In this document: piece after piece, positions 17,081 through 26,034 of the stretch
Position numbering within the stretch: the stretch's first letter is position 1
Layout of the letters: the number at the start of each line of letters is the position of its first letter
NCBI GenBank assembly: GCA_020432045.1
Contig: JAGQHB010000024.1
Location: 1 to 64,000, forward strand
DNA length: 64,000 nucleotides
Source: Dehalococcoidia bacterium
Lineage (GTDB): Bacteria > Chloroflexota > Dehalococcoidia > Tepidiformales > Tepidiformaceae
Direction of reading: 5' to 3'
The notes under the pieces: model-generated
The model's input: only the letters and a program-made list of their open reading frames with translations
Database searches by the model: none
What the model was told of the DNA's origin: nothing
Position numbers and translations under genes: made by a program

Positions 17081-18219
17081 TGCGCGTCGATATCCTCACG
17101 CTCTTCCCGGAGGCGTTCGCTGGCCCGCTCGATGTCTCCATCCTGAAACGCGCCAGGGAGGCCGGCCTCCTCGACCTGGTAATCCACAATATTCGCGACC
17201 ACGCCACCGGCCGCCACCAGAGCGTCGACGATTACCCGTTCGGCGGCGGGCCCGGCATGGTAATGCGTGTCGATGTCCTCGCCCGTGCGATTGAACGCAT
17301 CGCCCCACTCGCGCCCGACCCGCCCCACGTCATCTACTTCACGCCACAGGGCGAGCCCATCGGCGACCGCCTCGTCCGTGATCTCGCCCGTAGGCCCCGC
17401 CTCGTCCTCGTCTGCGGCCGCTATGAAGGCGTCGACGAACGCTTCATTGATGGATGGGTGCACCAGCAGGTCTCGCTTGGTGATTTCATCGTGACCGGAG
17501 GCGAACTGCCCGCGATGGTCCTGGTCGATGCAGTCACCCGCCACGTGCCTGGTGCCCTCGGGGATTCGGAGTCCCCTGAGGACGAGTCGTTCGCCGACGG
17601 CTTCCTCGAACACCCGCAATACACGCGGCCGGCTGAATTCGAAGGCCGCCCCGTCCCTCCCATCCTCCTCAGCGGTGACCACGCTGCCATCGATCGCTGG
17701 CGCCAGGAGCAACGACTGCTTCGTACGGCGCGCCGGCGCCCGGACTTGCTGGGAGACACCTCACCTGAACGCCCCTCCTTGAAGTCGTCAGGCGTCCGGA
17801 TTCGCACTGGCCAACTCGAATCCGACCTTGATGCCGTCCTCGCGCTCTGGCGGAGAGCCGGCCCCGGTATCAAGCTCGGCCCGTCCGATGAGCCCGCCGA
17901 AATCGCCCGAAAACTCACCCGCGACCCGGACCTCTTTGTCGTCGCCATGTCCGGGCGCCGCATAGCTGGCGCTGTTCTCGGCGGCTGGGATGGTCGCCGA
18001 GGCTACGTCTATCACCTTGCCGTCGATGCTCCGTTTCGCAGCCGCGGCGTCGGCACTGCTCTCATGCAGGAGCTCGGAGCCCGCCTCCGCCTTAAGGGTT
18101 GTACTCGCATGCATCTTGTCGTCCCGCCGGGCGCGTTGCCCGCCGTCCGGTTCTATGAACGCCTCGGATGGGTCCAAACCGGGAACATTCAGATGGCTCG
18201 TGATACCGATTTCGACTGA
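17080..18219 (+). CDS. trmD: tRNA (guanine37-N1)-methyltransferase TrmD fused to a GNAT acetyltransferase
   Basis: Residues 1-232 are a standard TrmD, which methylates G37 next to the anticodon with [33 protein letters not shown] and [15 protein letters not shown]. Residues about 241-379 form an extra GNAT N-acetyltransferase domain with the acetyl-CoA loop [14 protein letters not shown] and the C-terminal [14 protein letters not shown]. TrmD is normally about 230-250 aa, so this is a continuous single-frame fusion with no frameshift seen. It starts with ATG overlapping the moaB stop. The GNAT substrate is unknown; a ribosomal or tRNA-related target is only a guess. Confidence 0.92.
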   Translation: MRVDILTLFPEAFAGPLDVSILKRAREAGLLDLVIHNIRDHATGRHQSVDDYPFGGGPGMVMRVDVLARAIERIAPLAPDPPHVIYFTPQGEPIGDRLVRDLARRPRLVLVCGRYEGVDERFIDGWVHQQVSLGDFIVTGGELPAMVLVDAVTRHVPGALGDSESPEDESFADGFLEHPQYTRPAEFEGRPVPPILLSGDHAAIDRWRQEQRLLRTARRRPDLLGDTSPERPSLKSSGVRIRTGQLESDLDAVLALWRRAGPGIKLGPSDEPAEIARKLTRDPDLFVVAMSGRRIAGAVLGGWDGRRGYVYHLAVDAPFRSRGVGTALMQELGARLRLKGCTRMHLVVPPGALPAVRFYERLGWVQTGNIQMARDTDFD

Positions 18220-18308
18220 TCTCATGCCTCAGCTTTGCAGCCACAGGTGTCGATAGTAGGATTCGGATGCTCCCTCAGAGGAGCCCGACGGAAGAGGAGG
18301 AACGAAGC

Positions 18309-18596
<288 letters not shown>

Positions 18597-18622
18597 TTCA
18601 ACGGCCCCAAAGCCCGCACAAA

Positions 18623-18651
18623 GCAGGTGATCTGGCGGATCGCCTGCTTTT
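18623..18651 (+). terminator. Rho-independent terminator after fdxA
   Basis: A ten-base stem (18623-18632 with 18638-18647, one G-T pair), a five-base loop and a TTTT run at 18648-18651. Confidence 0.85.
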
Positions 18652-18665
18652 CTGCGTCTCTCGCG

Positions 18666-18693
18666 TTGACCGTGCCGTCCCGTCAGCTAGCCT
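18666..18693 (+). promoter_or_regulatory. Promoter of the bL25 gene
   Basis: TTGACC (18666-18671), 16-base spacer, TAGCCT (18688-18693). This leaves a leader of about 45 bases before the ATG at 18747. Confidence 0.55.
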
Positions 18694-18746
18694 GACAGTT
18701 CAGTTTGATCGCCACGTACACAGGCGTGGCCCCTGGAGCTCTCCAA

Positions 18747-19397
18747 ATGGCAGATCGTGTTTCAATCCCCGCGCGCCGTCGCGAAGTCATCGGCAAAAAA
18801 GTCCGCCACATCCGTCGCGAAGGCCGCCTTCCCGCAAACATCTTTGGCAAGGGCCTCGAATCTGTCGCAATTGAACTTGATGCTCACGGCTTCGCTGAAA
18901 TCCTCAAGCACAGCGGGGCACGTCCGCTCTTCGACCTCGCGCTTGATGGCGAATCCAGTGCCCGCCCGGTGGTAATCCGCAGCATTGCCCGCCAGGGCGG
19001 TACCGGCCCCGTACACCACGTTGACTTCTACCAGGTTGATACCCGGCGCCCGATTGTCACCTCCGTGCCGCTCCTGATCGTTGGTGAATCGCCCGCCGTT
19101 CGCGACCTCGCAGGCACGCTTGTCACCCAGATCGACACCGTGTCGGTCCGTTGTCTGCCGCTTGCCATTCCCGACGTAATCGAGGCCGACGTCAGCAAGG
19201 TCGTCAGCTTCGATGTCACGCTCACCGTCGGCGACCTGGTCGTACCCGAAGGCGTCGAAATCGTGACCGACGCTTCCGTCCCGGTTGCCACTGCCCTCGC
19301 TCCGCGCCTCCGTCTCGCCGGCGAAGATGGCGGCCCAGAGGACGCTGCCGAGGCCGAGACCGCCGCTGAAGATGCGGCCGCCGACGAAGCAGAGTAG
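18747..19397 (+). CDS. rplY: Ribosomal protein bL25 (CTC form)
   Basis: 5S-rRNA-binding ribosomal protein with the C-terminal TL5/CTC beta domain, 216 aa. N-terminal RREVIGKKVRHIRREGRLPANIFGKG is the L25 signature; the segment around VHHVDFYQVD marks the start of the beta domain. The last 35 residues are an Ala/Glu-rich acidic tail. TGGAG precedes the ATG at 18747. An upstream ATG at 18705 lies close to the promoter and was not used. The next gene overlaps its end. Confidence 0.94.
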   Translation: MADRVSIPARRREVIGKKVRHIRREGRLPANIFGKGLESVAIELDAHGFAEILKHSGARPLFDLALDGESSARPVVIRSIARQGGTGPVHHVDFYQVDTRRPIVTSVPLLIVGESPAVRDLAGTLVTQIDTVSVRCLPLAIPDVIEADVSKVVSFDVTLTVGDLVVPEGVEIVTDASVPVATALAPRLRLAGEDGGPEDAAEAETAAEDAAADEAE

Positions 19398-20364
19398 TGC
19401 GCTGACCGCGCCGGCCTACCCCGCGGATCTCGCACAGGCCGGGCTGCGCATCTTCCTCTCCTGGTTCGGGCCCCACTACGCTCGCAGTGTCACCGTCGAT
19501 TCCCTCCAATCGGACGGCGACACTGCAGTCGCCGGCTTAACCGTTGGCCGCCGCTGGTCCATGCAGGCGCTGGTCGCCAACACACTTGGGCTCGATGCAA
19601 CTATCGATTGGGAAGTCGCCCGAGCCGCCATCGAAAGCCGCCTCGACGCCGAGTGTGCCGGTACGGTCCTCTGGGTGCCGCGTGGTGCCTGGCCTCCCTC
19701 CGCCGAGCCTGGCCTCAGCGAACTCGTCCTCGCCGTCGAAGAAGCGCGCACCCTCGAAGATGGCCGTCGTGAAATGCACCGCCCCGTCACCCTCCACCTT
19801 CGCCGCGTCGGCACTACCGGTTCCGTCATCACCGTTCTCGGTGGGCTCAGTGGCCACTGGGCGCAGTTCACAAACCGCGTGCCAGGCACGTTCCAGCTCA
19901 ATTCGCACGAACTCTTTCGCCTCCCCGACGCTCGTGAGGATCGGGAAGCGCTTTCGGAGCGCATCGTTCTCGCCGCCAGTCAGCCCACAATTGATGAGAG
20001 TCAGGCGATCCCCGCCGAAGACTGCTGGACCGTCACACACATCGAGGATGGCCCCTCCTGCGTCGTTGGCACCCCCGCTCCCGACAACGACGAGCAGTCC
20101 TCGGTGCTGCGGCGCAACCTCCGCCGGCTCCTGAAAACGCTCCAGGCAGTGCCTCCATCCGGCGAAGCCAGGGCCCTCATCATCCTTGGTGCCGCGACCT
20201 ATGCGGCAGAGGAGAAGCTGTCCTGGGCGCTTCGCGGCATGGACCCCGGTCTCTACGCTGGTTTCGATCTCGTTGTGGTCATCGCTGACGGCGTCGTCAA
20301 GACGTTGTTGCTCCCCGGCCGGGGAGCCTTGCCGTGGGATGCACCACTCCCCGGCCAGCACTAG
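19372..20364 (+). CDS. Conserved-looking protein of unknown function
   Basis: 330-aa protein with no family that I recognise. It has no signal peptide or membrane segment and is acidic with mixed alpha/beta character. A central region (about residues 130-190) is rich in short beta stretches (TLHLRR..GSVITVLGG). The C-terminal 100 residues have a Rossmann-like look (ALIILGAATYAAEEKLSW, FDLVVVIADGVVKTLLLPG). The start is uncertain: ATG 19372 overlaps the bL25 gene by 26 bases; ATG 19327 or a non-standard codon after the bL25 stop are alternatives. Its stop overlaps the stop of the convergent GGDEF gene (CTAG, 20361-20364). Confidence 0.7.
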   Translation: MRPPTKQSSALTAPAYPADLAQAGLRIFLSWFGPHYARSVTVDSLQSDGDTAVAGLTVGRRWSMQALVANTLGLDATIDWEVARAAIESRLDAECAGTVLWVPRGAWPPSAEPGLSELVLAVEEARTLEDGRREMHRPVTLHLRRVGTTGSVITVLGGLSGHWAQFTNRVPGTFQLNSHELFRLPDAREDREALSERIVLAASQPTIDESQAIPAEDCWTVTHIEDGPSCVVGTPAPDNDEQSSVLRRNLRRLLKTLQAVPPSGEARALIILGAATYAAEEKLSWALRGMDPGLYAGFDLVVVIADGVVKTLLLPGRGALPWDAPLPGQH

Positions 20365-21050
20365 GCGACGAGCGCAGATCGCCGCACGATCGTCGACAAC
20401 GCGTCGAGTCGAGCCGCGGCCGCTTCCACTGCTGAGGCTGCATTCGTAAACGATGCCGACAATGCGGCCGCCCCGAACACGGGGCTTACATGCAGCCCCG
20501 GTCCTCCTGCGCCACGGGCATAGGGTTTCCCCGCGAACGCGGTAGCAAGCCGTTCGGCAAATGTCCTCGCCCCTGTCACGTCAGTCTCCGCCAGCAGAAC
20601 CCCAAATCGCTGCTTCCCAAGCCTTGCCGCGACGTCCGATTCGCGCATCACTCCACTCACGATCCGCGCTACGTGCTTCCCGAAAGGGGGCGGCTCTTCG
20701 CCATCAAACGTCGGCAGGAAGCCGACGACGCGCACATCGAACAGGACGACGGAAGCCCCCGAGCGATGTCTTGTGTTTCGCGCGAACTCCCGCTGGACTA
20801 CGTCGCGAAAAAAGTGCGCATTGCCCAGTCCCGACTCTTCATCGACCAGCCGTGCCGACGGGTCGGCGCCCTCGACCCGCACAACCGGTGGCGCCAGTCG
20901 CCGTATAAGCAGCGAAGCCCCGGCCCCCGCCCAGAACAGCACCGACAGCATCACCGCATCGTTCGCGCTATGGGGGAAGACCGTTTCGGCTGCGAACGCC
21001 GTCCCACACAGCGCGATCAGCGGGGGCGCGACTCGCGCCGCGATCCGCAC
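20361..21050 (-). CDS. Membrane protein with degenerate GGDEF domain
   Basis: 229 aa from a GTG at 21050. Two membrane segments (about residues 8-22 and 33-50) are followed by a diguanylate-cyclase fold beginning at ESGLGNAHFFRDVVQREF. The signature position reads GKQRF where active enzymes have GG[DE]EF, so catalysis is unlikely. It is probably a dead domain used for binding or interaction. The start is uncertain because the frame stays open upstream into the neighbouring gene. It lies 22 bases after another degenerate GGDEF gene. Confidence 0.7.
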   Translation of the reverse strand: MRIAARVAPPLIALCGTAFAAETVFPHSANDAVMLSVLFWAGAGASLLIRRLAPPVVRVEGADPSARLVDEESGLGNAHFFRDVVQREFARNTRHRSGASVVLFDVRVVGFLPTFDGEEPPPFGKHVARIVSGVMRESDVAARLGKQRFGVLLAETDVTGARTFAERLATAFAGKPYARGAGGPGLHVSPVFGAAALSASFTNAASAVEAAAARLDALSTIVRRSALVA

Positions 21051-21072
21051 CCGTTGCTGATGGATCGGGTCG

Positions 21073-22044
21073 CTATGCCACCGAGGGTCCAAAGCCCTGC
21101 TCCGCAAAGCCCGCGTTGGCCGTTCCCCGGAGAAGCGGCTTTCGGTGCAAGATCTCCTCGTCAGCAGCTTCGACAAGGGCAGTGGGTGCGGGACCGATAG
21201 CCGTCGCCACGCCGAATGACAGCACGACACGTGATTCGGCGGACCATGCTTCCGAGTTAAGCCGGTCCAGTTCCTCGGCAATTCTCCGCGCCATCCGTCG
21301 CCCAAGGTCCAGGTCCGCATCCCGGAGGATGATGGCGAACTCCGCCGGCCCGACCGTCGCCGCGTAATCAGCCGATCGAACCGCCCGGCTCAGCCCCGCG
21401 GCGGTACGCCGGATCGCATCGTCTGGCAGAGGTCCTGTCTCCGGCACGTCTTCGCCCGAATCCATCTCCGCCTGGATCCGTATCAGTGTCACCGGCCGCC
21501 GCGAAAGCGACGAGTCTTCGCAAGCATCGCGCAACTCCTCCTCGAACGATGCTTTTGAAAAGAGCCCTGTCACCTTGTCCGTGCGAGCATCACGCTCCAG
21601 CCAGCGCACCAGCGTCTCACGCCGCCGCGCACCGCGCGTCTCCGCAACAGCCGCATCCAGCCGCGCCACAAGCTGCTCCGGCACGATAGCGCCGCGGTCG
21701 ATGCAGTCGTGTGCCCCCACGTGAAATGCCGGGGATGCCGCGGTCTCATCCGTCAGGACGATTACGGCTGCATCCGGCAAGTGCCTGCGTACCAACGTTC
21801 CGACCCGGCTTTCCCCATCCGTCCAGATGTGGTCGTCGATCAGGATTGCATCGTACGGCCCGTGCTCAATCATTCGGGCTGCTGCCGCAGACCCCCGCGC
21901 CACATGCACGCGGATCGCTGGCTGCCGTTCCAGGGCGTGCCGGATCGAGCGCGCCGTTGCTGCCGACCGTTCCACCACGAGCAGTCGCAGCGCCCCGGGA
22001 AGGGCCGATGCGGGAGCGCCCATGTGTAACGTCGTAAGCGGCAT
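21073..22044 (-). CDS. Response-regulator-like protein with degenerate GGDEF domain
   Basis: 323 aa. Residues about 18-135 resemble a receiver domain: LRLLVVERS, the putative phospho-acceptor in YDAILIDDHIW, VIVLTDE, and DRG where the conserved lysine is normally found. Residues about 150-305 resemble GGDEF (TDKVTGLFSKASFEEEL), but the signature is GPAEF. Both halves therefore lack key residues. It is cytoplasmic. It precedes the membrane GGDEF protein in the same direction, suggesting a joint signalling function without c-di-GMP synthesis. Confidence 0.75.
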   Translation of the reverse strand: MPLTTLHMGAPASALPGALRLLVVERSAATARSIRHALERQPAIRVHVARGSAAAARMIEHGPYDAILIDDHIWTDGESRVGTLVRRHLPDAAVIVLTDETAASPAFHVGAHDCIDRGAIVPEQLVARLDAAVAETRGARRRETLVRWLERDARTDKVTGLFSKASFEEELRDACEDSSLSRRPVTLIRIQAEMDSGEDVPETGPLPDDAIRRTAAGLSRAVRSADYAATVGPAEFAIILRDADLDLGRRMARRIAEELDRLNSEAWSAESRVVLSFGVATAIGPAPTALVEAADEEILHRKPLLRGTANAGFAEQGFGPSVA

Positions 22045-22095
22045 ACCCTTAGATTCGACCGTCCGGCCGGAATCCCAAGGCTCCGCTTCCGCTAC

Positions 22096-22317
22096 CTAGC
22101 CGAACAGTGGTCCGCCCGCATCGATCACACTGCCGTCGACCGCGATGACCGCAGGCCGTTCTTCGCAGTAGCCGTCCGCCTCGCACTTGTTCATCACAAA
22201 GGCACGCCGCTTCTTGTCGAACGCGATAGACCACACGCCAATCGCATGGCCCGACGTGCCCTTCTCCCGCTCAGATTCCAGCACTGCAATCAGCGCATCT
22301 ATTTCTTCTCGTCCCAT
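22096..22317 (-). CDS. Small hypothetical protein
   Basis: 73-aa protein, amphipathic, with an N-terminal helix (MGREEIDALIAVLESEREK) and then a beta-rich part with two cysteines (NKCEADGYC). No family recognised. GGGGGA lies 6 bases before the ATG. It fills the gap between the MFS gene and the REC/GGDEF gene on the same strand. The residue composition looks like real protein, but support is limited to frame and ribosome site. Confidence 0.55.
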   Translation of the reverse strand: MGREEIDALIAVLESEREKGTSGHAIGVWSIAFDKKRRAFVMNKCEADGYCEERPAVIAVDGSVIDAGGPLFG

Positions 22318-22332
22318 CGTCTAGTCCCCCAT

Positions 22333-23607
22333 TTAGGTGGCGAACCGGTCAGAGGCCGGGTTCGCGATTGCGATTGGTTCGGGCTCGCTCCGCCGCGCGA
22401 ATCCCCGCAGCACCGCTGTCAGCGCCGTGATGACCAGTACGCCTGCGCCCATCGCTGCTAGCGTACCCTGTTCGCCGATTCCGTCGGCGAGTAATCCGAA
22501 CGGAAGTCCCGCAAGACTGTTGAACCCCCATGCCATCATCGTCAATGACATCACCCGGCCGTAGTACGCCGGATCCGACTCCTGCATCACTAATGCGCTG
22601 TTAAGCAGCTGGAACACGCTTGCCCCGGCTCCAATCACAAGCATAAGGGCCAGCGACAGCCCGAAAGTCGGTGCCATCCCCAGCCCAATGAGTCCGAGCC
22701 CCAGGACGGCCGCGCCGATCAGTAGCAACGGCCACGCCGCAGCCGACCCCGCACGGTTCGCCACGGCCATCGTCGCGACAAGTCCGGCTACGCCGGATAC
22801 CACCAGGAGCAGGCCCATATCGCTCGTTTCCCGGCCATGCACGTTGTGCAGGTAACCCGGAAGGATCACCTGGTACGAAAACCCGAACACCACCGTCGCG
22901 ATGAATGACATCGTCAGCAACGCCAATCGCGGCCGGCTCTTCACGTGCCGCGCTCCGTCGCTCAATCCGCTCAGCGCCGTGCTCTTCGGATCCCGCGGCG
23001 GTGCCGGTGATGGTGGCATCTTTGCCAGCGTGGCCACCACGATCGCCAGGAGCAGACCCATGAACAGGTATGCACCGCCCGAACCGATCACCGAAACCGC
23101 GATCAGCGCCGCTGCCATTCCCGGCCCGAGAATCCGCGTCGCCGTCATCGCCACCTGCTGCAACGCGATCCCGTTCCCCAGCCTCGGCCCCTTCAGGAGT
23201 ACACCGATCCAGGCCTGCCTCGCCGGCGCGATGAACGAGAACACGAGGCCCATCACAAACGTCGAGAACACCAGCAATGGGATCGTGATCATGTCCAGCA
23301 CGATCAACACTCCCACGCCTGTGAAGTTCACCGCTGTCAGCCCCTGGCCAATGAGCAGCAGCTTTCGCTTCGAAACGCGGTCCGCGATAACGCCGCCAAA
23401 CGGCGCTGTAACGATCGTTGATACCCCCATCCCGAGGGCCACCACTCCCACCTGCCCGTTCTTCCCGGTGATCTCAAACGCCACCACACCCTGCACAATC
23501 CAGGACATCGAGAACGCCAGGAACGCCAGCGACGTGCCCAGCCAAAGGATCCGGTAGTGCGGATCCTTCAGGGATTCAAACGTCGTGTCCATCCAATTGC
23601 GGAACAT
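22333..23607 (-). CDS. MFS transporter
   Basis: 424-aa integral membrane protein with about 12 hydrophobic segments. The N-terminal FRNWMDTTFESLKDPHYRILW and the loop ADRVSKRKLLLIG (motif A-like, G-x3-D-R-x-x-R-K) fit the MFS_3/EntS-like exporter subgroup. The substrate cannot be told from the sequence. A TAGGAT -10 box lies 7 bases before the ATG at 23607, so it is probably leaderless. It is divergent from the hydroxyacid dehydrogenase gene. Confidence 0.9.
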   Translation of the reverse strand: MFRNWMDTTFESLKDPHYRILWLGTSLAFLAFSMSWIVQGVVAFEITGKNGQVGVVALGMGVSTIVTAPFGGVIADRVSKRKLLLIGQGLTAVNFTGVGVLIVLDMITIPLLVFSTFVMGLVFSFIAPARQAWIGVLLKGPRLGNGIALQQVAMTATRILGPGMAAALIAVSVIGSGGAYLFMGLLLAIVVATLAKMPPSPAPPRDPKSTALSGLSDGARHVKSRPRLALLTMSFIATVVFGFSYQVILPGYLHNVHGRETSDMGLLLVVSGVAGLVATMAVANRAGSAAAWPLLLIGAAVLGLGLIGLGMAPTFGLSLALMLVIGAGASVFQLLNSALVMQESDPAYYGRVMSLTMMAWGFNSLAGLPFGLLADGIGEQGTLAAMGAGVLVITALTAVLRGFARRSEPEPIAIANPASDRFAT

Positions 23608-23614
23608 TCAGGCC

Positions 23615-23620
23615 ATCCTA
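23615..23620 (-). promoter_or_regulatory. -10 box of a leaderless promoter for the MFS gene
   Basis: TAGGAT on the minus strand, 7 bases before the ATG at 23607; no Shine-Dalgarno sequence. Confidence 0.55.
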
Positions 23621-23692
23621 AGAGCTCCAGCCGTCCTCCGCATCGGCCGGTCGCGCTTTCGCATCGGGCCGTCTGGCGGCAGACTGCGCCAC

Positions 23693-24682
23693 ATGGGATC
23701 CGTCTTCGTTACTCGCGCCGTCCCCGGCGATGCCCTCGATCGTCTTGCTGAGGCCGGGCATTCCGTCGATCTCTGGTCCGGCGAGCTGCCTCCCCCTGCC
23801 GCCGATCTCGTGGCGCATCTCGCCACCGCGGATGCTGCCCTCGCGATGGTCACCGACCGGATCGACGCCCAGGCGATCGCTGCCAGCCCCTCCCTTAAGG
23901 TCATCTCGAATATGGCTGTCGGGTACGACAATGTCGATCCTGCTGTTGCCGCTGACGCTGGCGTCTGGCTCACCAACACGCCCGGCGTGCTCGCGGAGAC
24001 AACGGCAGACCTAGCCTTCGCGCTCCTGATGGCCGCAGCCCGCCAGGTCGCCCGCGGTGACCGGGACGCCCGCGCCGGGCTCTGGAAGACGTGGTCACCA
24101 ACGGGATATCTGGGAACCGACATCCACGGCGCTACGCTCGGCATCGTTGGCCTCGGCGAAATCGGCGAAGCCATGGCCCGCCGTGGTCGCGGCTTTGGCA
24201 TGCGCATCCTCTATGCCAGCCGCACGCGCAAGCCTGCCGTTGAAGCTGCCATCGGTGCGGAATTCACGTCGCTCGATGGTCTCCTGGAGGTGGCGGACTT
24301 CGTTTCTCTCCACATGCCCCTCACACCTGTAACCCGCGGCTTGATCGGTGCCCGTGAACTCAGCCTGATGAAGTCCACCGCGATCCTTGTGAATACCGCC
24401 CGCGGCACGGTGATCGATCAAGCCGCGCTCGTCCACGCGCTCCGCGCCGCGACGATCGCCGCCGCCGCCCTCGATGTCACGGACCCAGAACCGCTCCCTG
24501 CGTCGCACGAACTCTTCTCGTTCCCGAACGTCGTCATCACTCCCCACATCGCCAGTGCCAGTCTTGCTACCCGCTCCAGGATGGCTCGCATGGCGGCTGC
24601 AAATATTGTGGAAGTGCTCGCCGGACGAAAACCCATCAACCCCGTGAACGCCCCCGCAATGCCTCGAATGCCTCTGACTTGA
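23693..24682 (+). CDS. D-2-hydroxyacid dehydrogenase (glyoxylate/hydroxypyruvate reductase type)
   Basis: NAD(P)H-dependent reductase, 329 aa. The nucleotide loop is LGIVGLGEIGEAMARRGRGF. The catalytic Arg is in VNTARGTVID, the Glu in DVTDPEPLP and the His in VITPHIASAS. N-terminal VISNMAVGYDNVD and NTPGVLAETTADLAFALL match the D-glycerate dehydrogenase/glyoxylate reductase group. The ATG at 23693 is the family start; the longer frame overlaps the divergent MFS gene. Likely role is glyoxylate or hydroxypyruvate reduction. Confidence 0.9.
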   Translation: MGSVFVTRAVPGDALDRLAEAGHSVDLWSGELPPPAADLVAHLATADAALAMVTDRIDAQAIAASPSLKVISNMAVGYDNVDPAVAADAGVWLTNTPGVLAETTADLAFALLMAAARQVARGDRDARAGLWKTWSPTGYLGTDIHGATLGIVGLGEIGEAMARRGRGFGMRILYASRTRKPAVEAAIGAEFTSLDGLLEVADFVSLHMPLTPVTRGLIGARELSLMKSTAILVNTARGTVIDQAALVHALRAATIAAAALDVTDPEPLPASHELFSFPNVVITPHIASASLATRSRMARMAAANIVEVLAGRKPINPVNAPAMPRMPLT

Positions 24683-24745
24683 CACACCAGAGCGGGCGGG
24701 CCCAAATCATCTGTACAGACGGCGCCTGCCTCTCCTGGAGTATCT

Positions 24746-25399
24746 GTGGCCATGCCAACCCTCCCGGCCGGTAACCTCTGGCTGGCGGAAGAACTTTGGA
24801 ATCTCAACGCCATCGAGTTTGGCGATTTCACCCTCGGCCGTACGGCCGTCCATAGCCCTTTGCATGTCAATGTGCGGCGTCTCATCAGCAGCCCGCGTGC
24901 ACTCGGCCGCTGTGCCAGCATCATCCGCGATGAGCTCGAGGCGCTGATGGCCATGCGCCACCCGCATGTCCGGCCCTTCTCTCTCGTTGCGGGCGTCCCT
25001 TTCGGCGGCCTTCACGTCGCCACGGCCTACTCGCTCGCCGTCAGCATGCCCATGATCTACATCCATCCGCCGTCCACCGCGAAGGCCGACGTCATCGAGG
25101 GTCTCTACAGCTTCGGCCAGACCTGCCTCGTTATCGACGACCTCATCACAGGTGGCGGTAGCATCCTCCAAACCGCCACAACGCTCGCCGAAGCGGGCCT
25201 CGTCGTTCGCGATGCCGTTACGCTGATCGACCGGCAGGAAGGTGGCCGCCACGCACTGAAGGCCGCCGGCATCAATCTCGTTAGCATCCTCACACTCGAA
25301 CAAATTGCCAACTACCTCATGTCTGCCGGCCACATTGAAGAGCAGTGGTATCGCAAGACGATGGACTATCTTGCCGCCCGGCGCTCGGCCGAGGACTAG
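24746..25399 (+). CDS. Orotate phosphoribosyltransferase-like protein
   Basis: Type I phosphoribosyltransferase, 217 aa, with the PRPP motif CLVIDDLITGGGSILQTA around residue 127. An N-terminal region FGDFTLGRTAVHSPLHVNVR resembles the OPRTase hood (substrate) segment. A separate pyrE with the same type of motif is at 44007-44567, so this copy is a paralogue with perhaps another base substrate. GTG 24746 has GGAG at 5 bases; ATG 24752 is an alternative. Confidence 0.75.
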   Translation: MAMPTLPAGNLWLAEELWNLNAIEFGDFTLGRTAVHSPLHVNVRRLISSPRALGRCASIIRDELEALMAMRHPHVRPFSLVAGVPFGGLHVATAYSLAVSMPMIYIHPPSTAKADVIEGLYSFGQTCLVIDDLITGGGSILQTATTLAEAGLVVRDAVTLIDRQEGGRHALKAAGINLVSILTLEQIANYLMSAGHIEEQWYRKTMDYLAARRSAED

Positions 25400-25446
25400 C
25401 CCGTCACCTTTTCGCCCTTCCGTGCCATTCAGAAGGTGAGACCGCA

Positions 25447-26034
25447 GTGCGCGATCGCGAGGAAGGGCAACATGGACACGGGATGCAGACAGCTGATCCC
25501 GAATCGCTCGCTCGCAGGGCAGCAGCCCGTGACGAAGCTGTCTGGGCGCTCGTCTTTGAGGGCCATTACCGTTCCGTGTTCGCCTTCGTCCGGTCGCGGC
25601 TCGGGAATCCTGATGTCGCTGAAGACATCGCTTCGCAGGTCTTTGAGATCGCGTTCAGCCGCGCCGAATCGTTCGACTATCGCGGCGTCCCGATCGAAGG
25701 CTGGCTCTTCGGGATCGCCCGCAACCTCGTGCGGGACCACATCAAGAAGCTCGTCCGTCGCGGCCCGGAAGCGGAACTGGTGGAAGCCGCTACCCCCGCA
25801 GAATCCGACCAAACCACCACGATCGATCTTCGCCAGGACCTCTCGCAGGCCATGCAGGGCCTTACCGAGGACCAGCAAACCGTCCTCAACCTCCGCTTCC
25901 TCCTCGACAAGTCAGTCGAAGACACCGCCCGGCTCATGGAACGCTCTGAAGATGCCGTCAAGAACCTGCAAAGACGCGCCCTCTCGGCGATGCAGCGGCA
26001 GCTCGTCGCCACCGGCTACCAGGAGGATGGCTAA
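25447..26034 (+). CDS. ECF-type RNA polymerase sigma factor
   Basis: 195 aa. Region 2 starts with VWALVFEGHYRSVFAFVRSRLGN and contains AEDIASQVFEIAF and the WLFGIARNLVRDH stretch. Region 4 is TEDQQTVLNLRFLLDKSVEDTARLMERSEDAVKNLQRRAL. The GTG at 25447 has AGGTGAG at good spacing; the ATG at 25483 is an alternative start. The stop overlaps the start of the next gene, which encodes a membrane protein likely to be its regulatory partner. Confidence 0.9.
   Translation: MRDREEGQHGHGMQTADPESLARRAAARDEAVWALVFEGHYRSVFAFVRSRLGNPDVAEDIASQVFEIAFSRAESFDYRGVPIEGWLFGIARNLVRDHIKKLVRRGPEAELVEAATPAESDQTTTIDLRQDLSQAMQGLTEDQQTVLNLRFLLDKSVEDTARLMERSEDAVKNLQRRALSAMQRQLVATGYQEDG

Noticed and set aside
24679-24745. 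TTGACA at 24679-24684 as promoter for the phosphoribosyltransferase gene
   Set aside because: No acceptable -10 hexamer at 16-18 bases spacing; left unannotated.
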